Below, piece after piece: positions 7,402 to 9,622 of a DNA stretch of 9,622 nucleotides. This stretch comes from an uncultured Bacteroidales bacterium (lineage in GTDB: Bacteria > Bacteroidota > Bacteroidia > Bacteroidales > Marinilabiliaceae): positions 1 through 9,622 of the forward strand of contig CAKUVM010000055.1 of the NCBI GenBank assembly GCA_934699135.1, in the 5' to 3' direction. A model generated the notes under the pieces. That model did no database searches and was not told the origin of the DNA. It saw nothing but the letters and a program-made list of their open reading frames with translations. Within the stretch, counting starts at the first letter, position 1; every line of letters starts with the position of its first letter. Both the position numbers and the translations under genes were made by a program.

Positions 7402-7428
7402 AGCCGTTTGCCAGGGGGGCAAATGGCT
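7402..7428 (+). repeat. Second hairpin abutting the first
   Basis: AGCCGTTTGCC (7402-7412) pairs with GGCAAATGGCT (7418-7428): an 11-bp stem with one G-T pair and a 5-nt loop (AGGGG). It begins on the base after the first hairpin ends. No T run follows. The two structures together occupy 65 nt without a break. Confidence 0.5.
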
Positions 7429-7460
7429 ATGGCCATTGCGCTGTCAAATATAGCCTCTCC

Positions 7461-7493
7461 TTTGCCCAATTTTAGCGCCATTTACTACCTTTG
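7461..7493 (+). promoter_or_regulatory. Promoter for mscS (TTTG and TAnnTTTG boxes)
   Basis: TTTG at 7461-7464 and TACCTTTG at 7486-7493 match the -33 and -7 elements of the Bacteroidetes primary sigma factor, with 21 nt between them. Transcription would start near 7500, giving a leader of about 80 nt before the ATG at 7581. The leader begins GC-rich, with the palindrome CCCCATGGGG (7511-7520), and ends A/T-rich before the start codon. This is the best promoter in the window. Confidence 0.7.
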
Positions 7494-7580
7494 CGGCGCC
7501 AGGCGTACCGCCCCATGGGGAGCGAGATTCCATTATGAACGACACAATTTGTTTCTAAATAATCAAAAATCGTAATCACT

Positions 7581-8399
7581 ATGCAAGAGACCCTTATGAA
7601 CACCCTTAGGGAGCTCATCCCTCAGGCTTTCTCCTACGCCAAGATGCTCATCGTGGCCGTAATCCTTTTGTGCCTGGGCTTTTGGCTCATCAAGAAGCTG
7701 ACCAACGGACTGAAAGCCGTTATGGAGAGGCGCCATCTTGACCCCACGCTCACTTCGTTCTCCAAGAGCGTGGTGAACATTGCGCTCAAGGTGTTGCTCA
7801 TCATCAGCGTCGTCTCCTATGTCGGCATCCCGATGACCTCCTTTGTGGCCATCCTCGGCGCGGCCTCTTTGGCTGTCGGCATGGCTCTTCAAGGCACGCT
7901 GCAAAACTTCGCGGGAGGCGTCATGCTCTTGCTCTTCAGGCCATTCAAGGTCGGCGATTTCGTAGAGATGGCCGGTTTCAGCGGTGTCGTGAAGGAGATC
8001 CAGATCTTCAACACTCTTCTCACCACAGGAGACAACAAAGTGGTGCTGATCCCAAACGGGGGTATATCCACCAGCTCCATGACCAACTATAGCCGTATGC
8101 CGGAGAGGCGTGTCGACTTCTCGTTCGGCATCGGCTACGGAGACGATATTGACAAGGCATATGAGGCCTTGCGCGCCGTCATCTCTCGAAATGACAAGAT
8201 CCTCTCTTCCCCAGCTCCATTTATGGCGGTGGGTAACCTTGGAGCGAGCAGCGTAGACCTCACCGTACGCGTGTGGTGCAAGAGTGCTGACTATTGGGAT
8301 GTTTTCTTCTATATGAATGAGTTCGTTAAGAAGGAGTTTGACAAGCAGGGCATATCAATCCCGTTTCCCCAGCAAGACGTGCACATTGTCAAGGACTGA
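7581..8399 (+). CDS. mscS: Small-conductance mechanosensitive channel, MscS family
   Basis: MscS channels open under membrane tension and release solutes during hypo-osmotic shock; they form heptamers in the inner membrane. The 272-residue length is close to the 286 of E. coli MscS. Three membrane helices lie near 20-40, 62-84 and 88-121. The pore helix TM3 is clear: GAASLAVGMALQGTLQNFAGGVMLLLFRPF (93-122). By alignment with E. coli, gate residue Leu105 corresponds to Leu97 and gate residue Leu109 to Met101, while hinge Gly113 is kept as Gly105. The cytoplasmic beta domain follows with KVGDFVEMAGFSGVVKEIQIF and VVLIPNGGISTSSMTNYSR. The C-terminal alpha/beta domain ends with SIPFPQQDVHIV. The ATG at 7581 is preceded by an AT-rich leader; an in-frame ATG at codon 6 is a possible alternative. 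The gene has its own promoter and is probably transcribed together with the next gene. Confidence 0.95.
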   Translation: MQETLMNTLRELIPQAFSYAKMLIVAVILLCLGFWLIKKLTNGLKAVMERRHLDPTLTSFSKSVVNIALKVLLIISVVSYVGIPMTSFVAILGAASLAVGMALQGTLQNFAGGVMLLLFRPFKVGDFVEMAGFSGVVKEIQIFNTLLTTGDNKVVLIPNGGISTSSMTNYSRMPERRVDFSFGIGYGDDIDKAYEALRAVISRNDKILSSPAPFMAVGNLGASSVDLTVRVWCKSADYWDVFFYMNEFVKKEFDKQGISIPFPQQDVHIVKD

Positions 8400-8455
8400 T
8401 TCCCATTGCCATAAACTGATATAACAACCTCCACTATCCCACAACACCCAAACCA

Positions 8456-9382
8456 ATGAAATTTGTTGGTGCCATATTGGCCCTTGCGGCCGTCTCTGCT
8501 TCTTCCTTAGCCTTTGCGCAAGAAGACACCTCTGCCCCTCAGCAAGGGGAGCAGTCAAAATGGAAGACAGGCGTGTTCACATCTTTTACTTTCAATCAGA
8601 TCTCGCTCAAAAACTGGGCTGCTGGCGGCAAGAACTCTTTCGCCGGAACTTGGCTCGGCAGTGCCTACGCCAACTACAAGAGCGACAAGGCCACATGGGA
8701 CAATACCCTTGAAATGGGCTACGGCCTTATGCGATACAAGGGCGAGGACTATCAAAAGTCCGAGGATAAAATCCACATCTCTTCAATTTATGGCTATGAT
8801 GCCGCCCGACAGAAACTTTTCTACTCCGGGCTGCTCGACTTCAAGTCGCAATTTGGCAAGGGCTACAAATATGACAAGGACACGACTCTGGTCTCCAGAT
8901 GCATGTCTCCTGGCTATGTCAGCTTCTCTGCCGGTATGCTCTATAAGCCAAATGACAAATTGTCGGTCTACCTCTCTCCCGTGGCCGCTAAGCTCACCGT
9001 TGTTGGAGACACCGCACTGTCCACAATTTATGGCTTGGAGCAAGGGGACAAGCTGCGCTCCGAGTTCGGCGCCACGGCAAAGGTCACATTCAAATACCCC
9101 AATGTGGTCAAGAATGTAGATTACTATTTCCGTGGTGACTTCTTCGCCAACTGGAAAGATCACCCTGAGCATATCGATGTGGACATTGAGACCGGACTCA
9201 ACCTCAAGGTGAATGACTGGCTCACGGCCCTCGTCAAGGTTAACCTCCTTTTTGACGATGACATCAAGTATAAGGAGCAATATACCGGCGCTGACGGCCA
9301 AACAGCCACGCGTGAGCGCGGCGCCCGCCTTCAAGTAAAGGAGTTGCTGGGTTTTGGCCTGAGCTTTAAGTGGGACAAATAG
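8456..9382 (+). CDS. DUF3078 family protein, predicted outer-membrane protein
   Basis: The 308-residue product has a signal peptide (about 1-21, cleavage after AFA) and then a sequence rich in alternating polar and aromatic residues, as expected of a beta barrel. The motif FNQISLKNWAAGGKNSFAG (46-64) is the hallmark of the DUF3078 family of Bacteroidetes. Further strand-like blocks are WDNTLEMGYGLMRYKG (81-96), KLFYSGLLDFKSQFGKGY (120-137), VSFSAGMLYKPNDKLSVYLSPVAAKLT (155-181) and the final ELLGFGLSFKW (296-306). The function of the family is unknown to me; an outer-membrane location is inferred. The 56-nt gap after mscS has no visible promoter or terminator, so the two are likely cotranscribed. 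The gap is rich in A and C, poor in G and looks unstructured just before the ATG. Confidence 0.9.
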   Translation: MKFVGAILALAAVSASSLAFAQEDTSAPQQGEQSKWKTGVFTSFTFNQISLKNWAAGGKNSFAGTWLGSAYANYKSDKATWDNTLEMGYGLMRYKGEDYQKSEDKIHISSIYGYDAARQKLFYSGLLDFKSQFGKGYKYDKDTTLVSRCMSPGYVSFSAGMLYKPNDKLSVYLSPVAAKLTVVGDTALSTIYGLEQGDKLRSEFGATAKVTFKYPNVVKNVDYYFRGDFFANWKDHPEHIDVDIETGLNLKVNDWLTALVKVNLLFDDDIKYKEQYTGADGQTATRERGARLQVKELLGFGLSFKWDK

Positions 9383-9530
9383 TGCTTTTCTCTCCATAGC
9401 AAAGGAGTCTCTTCCTCCGCACTGGTCGAAACATTCGCTTTCCGCCAGCCTCATTTGAAACTTTCACAAAAATGTAGACGGGCCCCGACTCGCATCCCGC
9501 GCCTGTCGGAAACGTTATCCACCACTCTTC
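9383..9530. other. 3' untranslated stretch before the terminator
   Basis: About 150 bp between the DUF3078 stop and the terminator hairpin. No convincing ORF, promoter or RNA gene is seen. It probably forms a long 3' untranslated region. Confidence 0.4.
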
Positions 9531-9577
9531 AACGAGCCGTGCCAATACCCATAGCTGAGGTTGGCACGGCTCGTTTT
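9531..9577 (+). terminator. Strong intrinsic terminator after the mscS-DUF3078 unit
   Basis: AACGAGCCGTGCCAA (9531-9545) and TTGGCACGGCTCGTT (9561-9575) form a perfect 15-bp stem with a 15-nt loop. The right arm runs into TTTT (9574-9577). It is well placed to end transcription of the DUF3078 gene and probably of mscS before it. Confidence 0.85.
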
Positions 9578-9622
9578 GCATTGTCCTCCGCGATTTATTA
9601 CGGTTTATCCCTAAACTAGGGC

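Noticed and set aside
7390..7575. 61-codon frame between the permease operon and mscS
   Set aside because: It lies over the hairpins and the mscS promoter and has no homology I recognise.
9366..9581. 71-codon minus-strand frame after DUF3078
   Set aside because: It runs across the terminator hairpin and has no domain, promoter or conserved feature.
9609..9621. CCCTA-AAC-TAGGG inverted repeat at the right edge
   Set aside because: The stem is only 5 bp with a 3-nt loop, and the window ends there, so its context cannot be judged.

Overview
The window looks like chromosomal DNA from a GC-rich member of the Bacteroidales. The RecG fragment, the DUF3078 protein and the conserved exported protein are all of Bacteroidales type. 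Several gene starts are preceded by a TAnnTTTG -7 box (the Bacteroidetes promoter consensus) and by A-rich leaders instead of Shine-Dalgarno sites. A family such as Muribaculaceae is possible but cannot be fixed from this sequence. There is no sign of a phage, transposon, CRISPR array, rRNA or tRNA.

Layout, left to right. (1) Positions 1-1265, minus strand: the N-terminal ~420 residues of the DNA helicase RecG, running off the left edge and apparently starting at TTG. (2) Positions 1306-2760, plus strand, divergent from recG: a conserved exported protein of unknown function with an unusual basic Gly/Arg/Ser tail. (3) Positions 2757-3656, minus strand: an AraC-family regulator whose stop overlaps the previous gene's stop by 4 bp. 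(4) Positions 3657-3885: an AT-rich divergent control region with a good -7 box for the regulator and two perfect inverted repeats. (5) Positions 3886-7327, plus strand: a three-gene export operon made of a HlyD-type membrane fusion protein and two paralogous ABC-2 permeases. No ATPase and no TolC-type outer-membrane factor is encoded beside them. (6) Positions 7328-7580: an intergenic region with two abutting strong hairpins and a clear promoter. (7) Positions 7581-8399: an MscS-type mechanosensitive channel, followed after 56 nt by (8) a DUF3078 predicted outer-membrane protein (8456-9382). These two are probably one transcript ending at a strong intrinsic terminator (9531-9577).

How the parts may work together: the AraC regulator is divergent from the export operon and is the obvious candidate to control it, probably in response to the exported compound or a stress signal (inference). 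The fusion protein would link two inner-membrane permeases to an outer-membrane channel encoded elsewhere. MscS and the DUF3078 protein are both envelope proteins, but no functional link is known. Most of the window is ordinary core and accessory gene content. The most notable points are the ATPase-less exporter, its palindromic control region, the double hairpin after the operon and the non-ATG start of recG.
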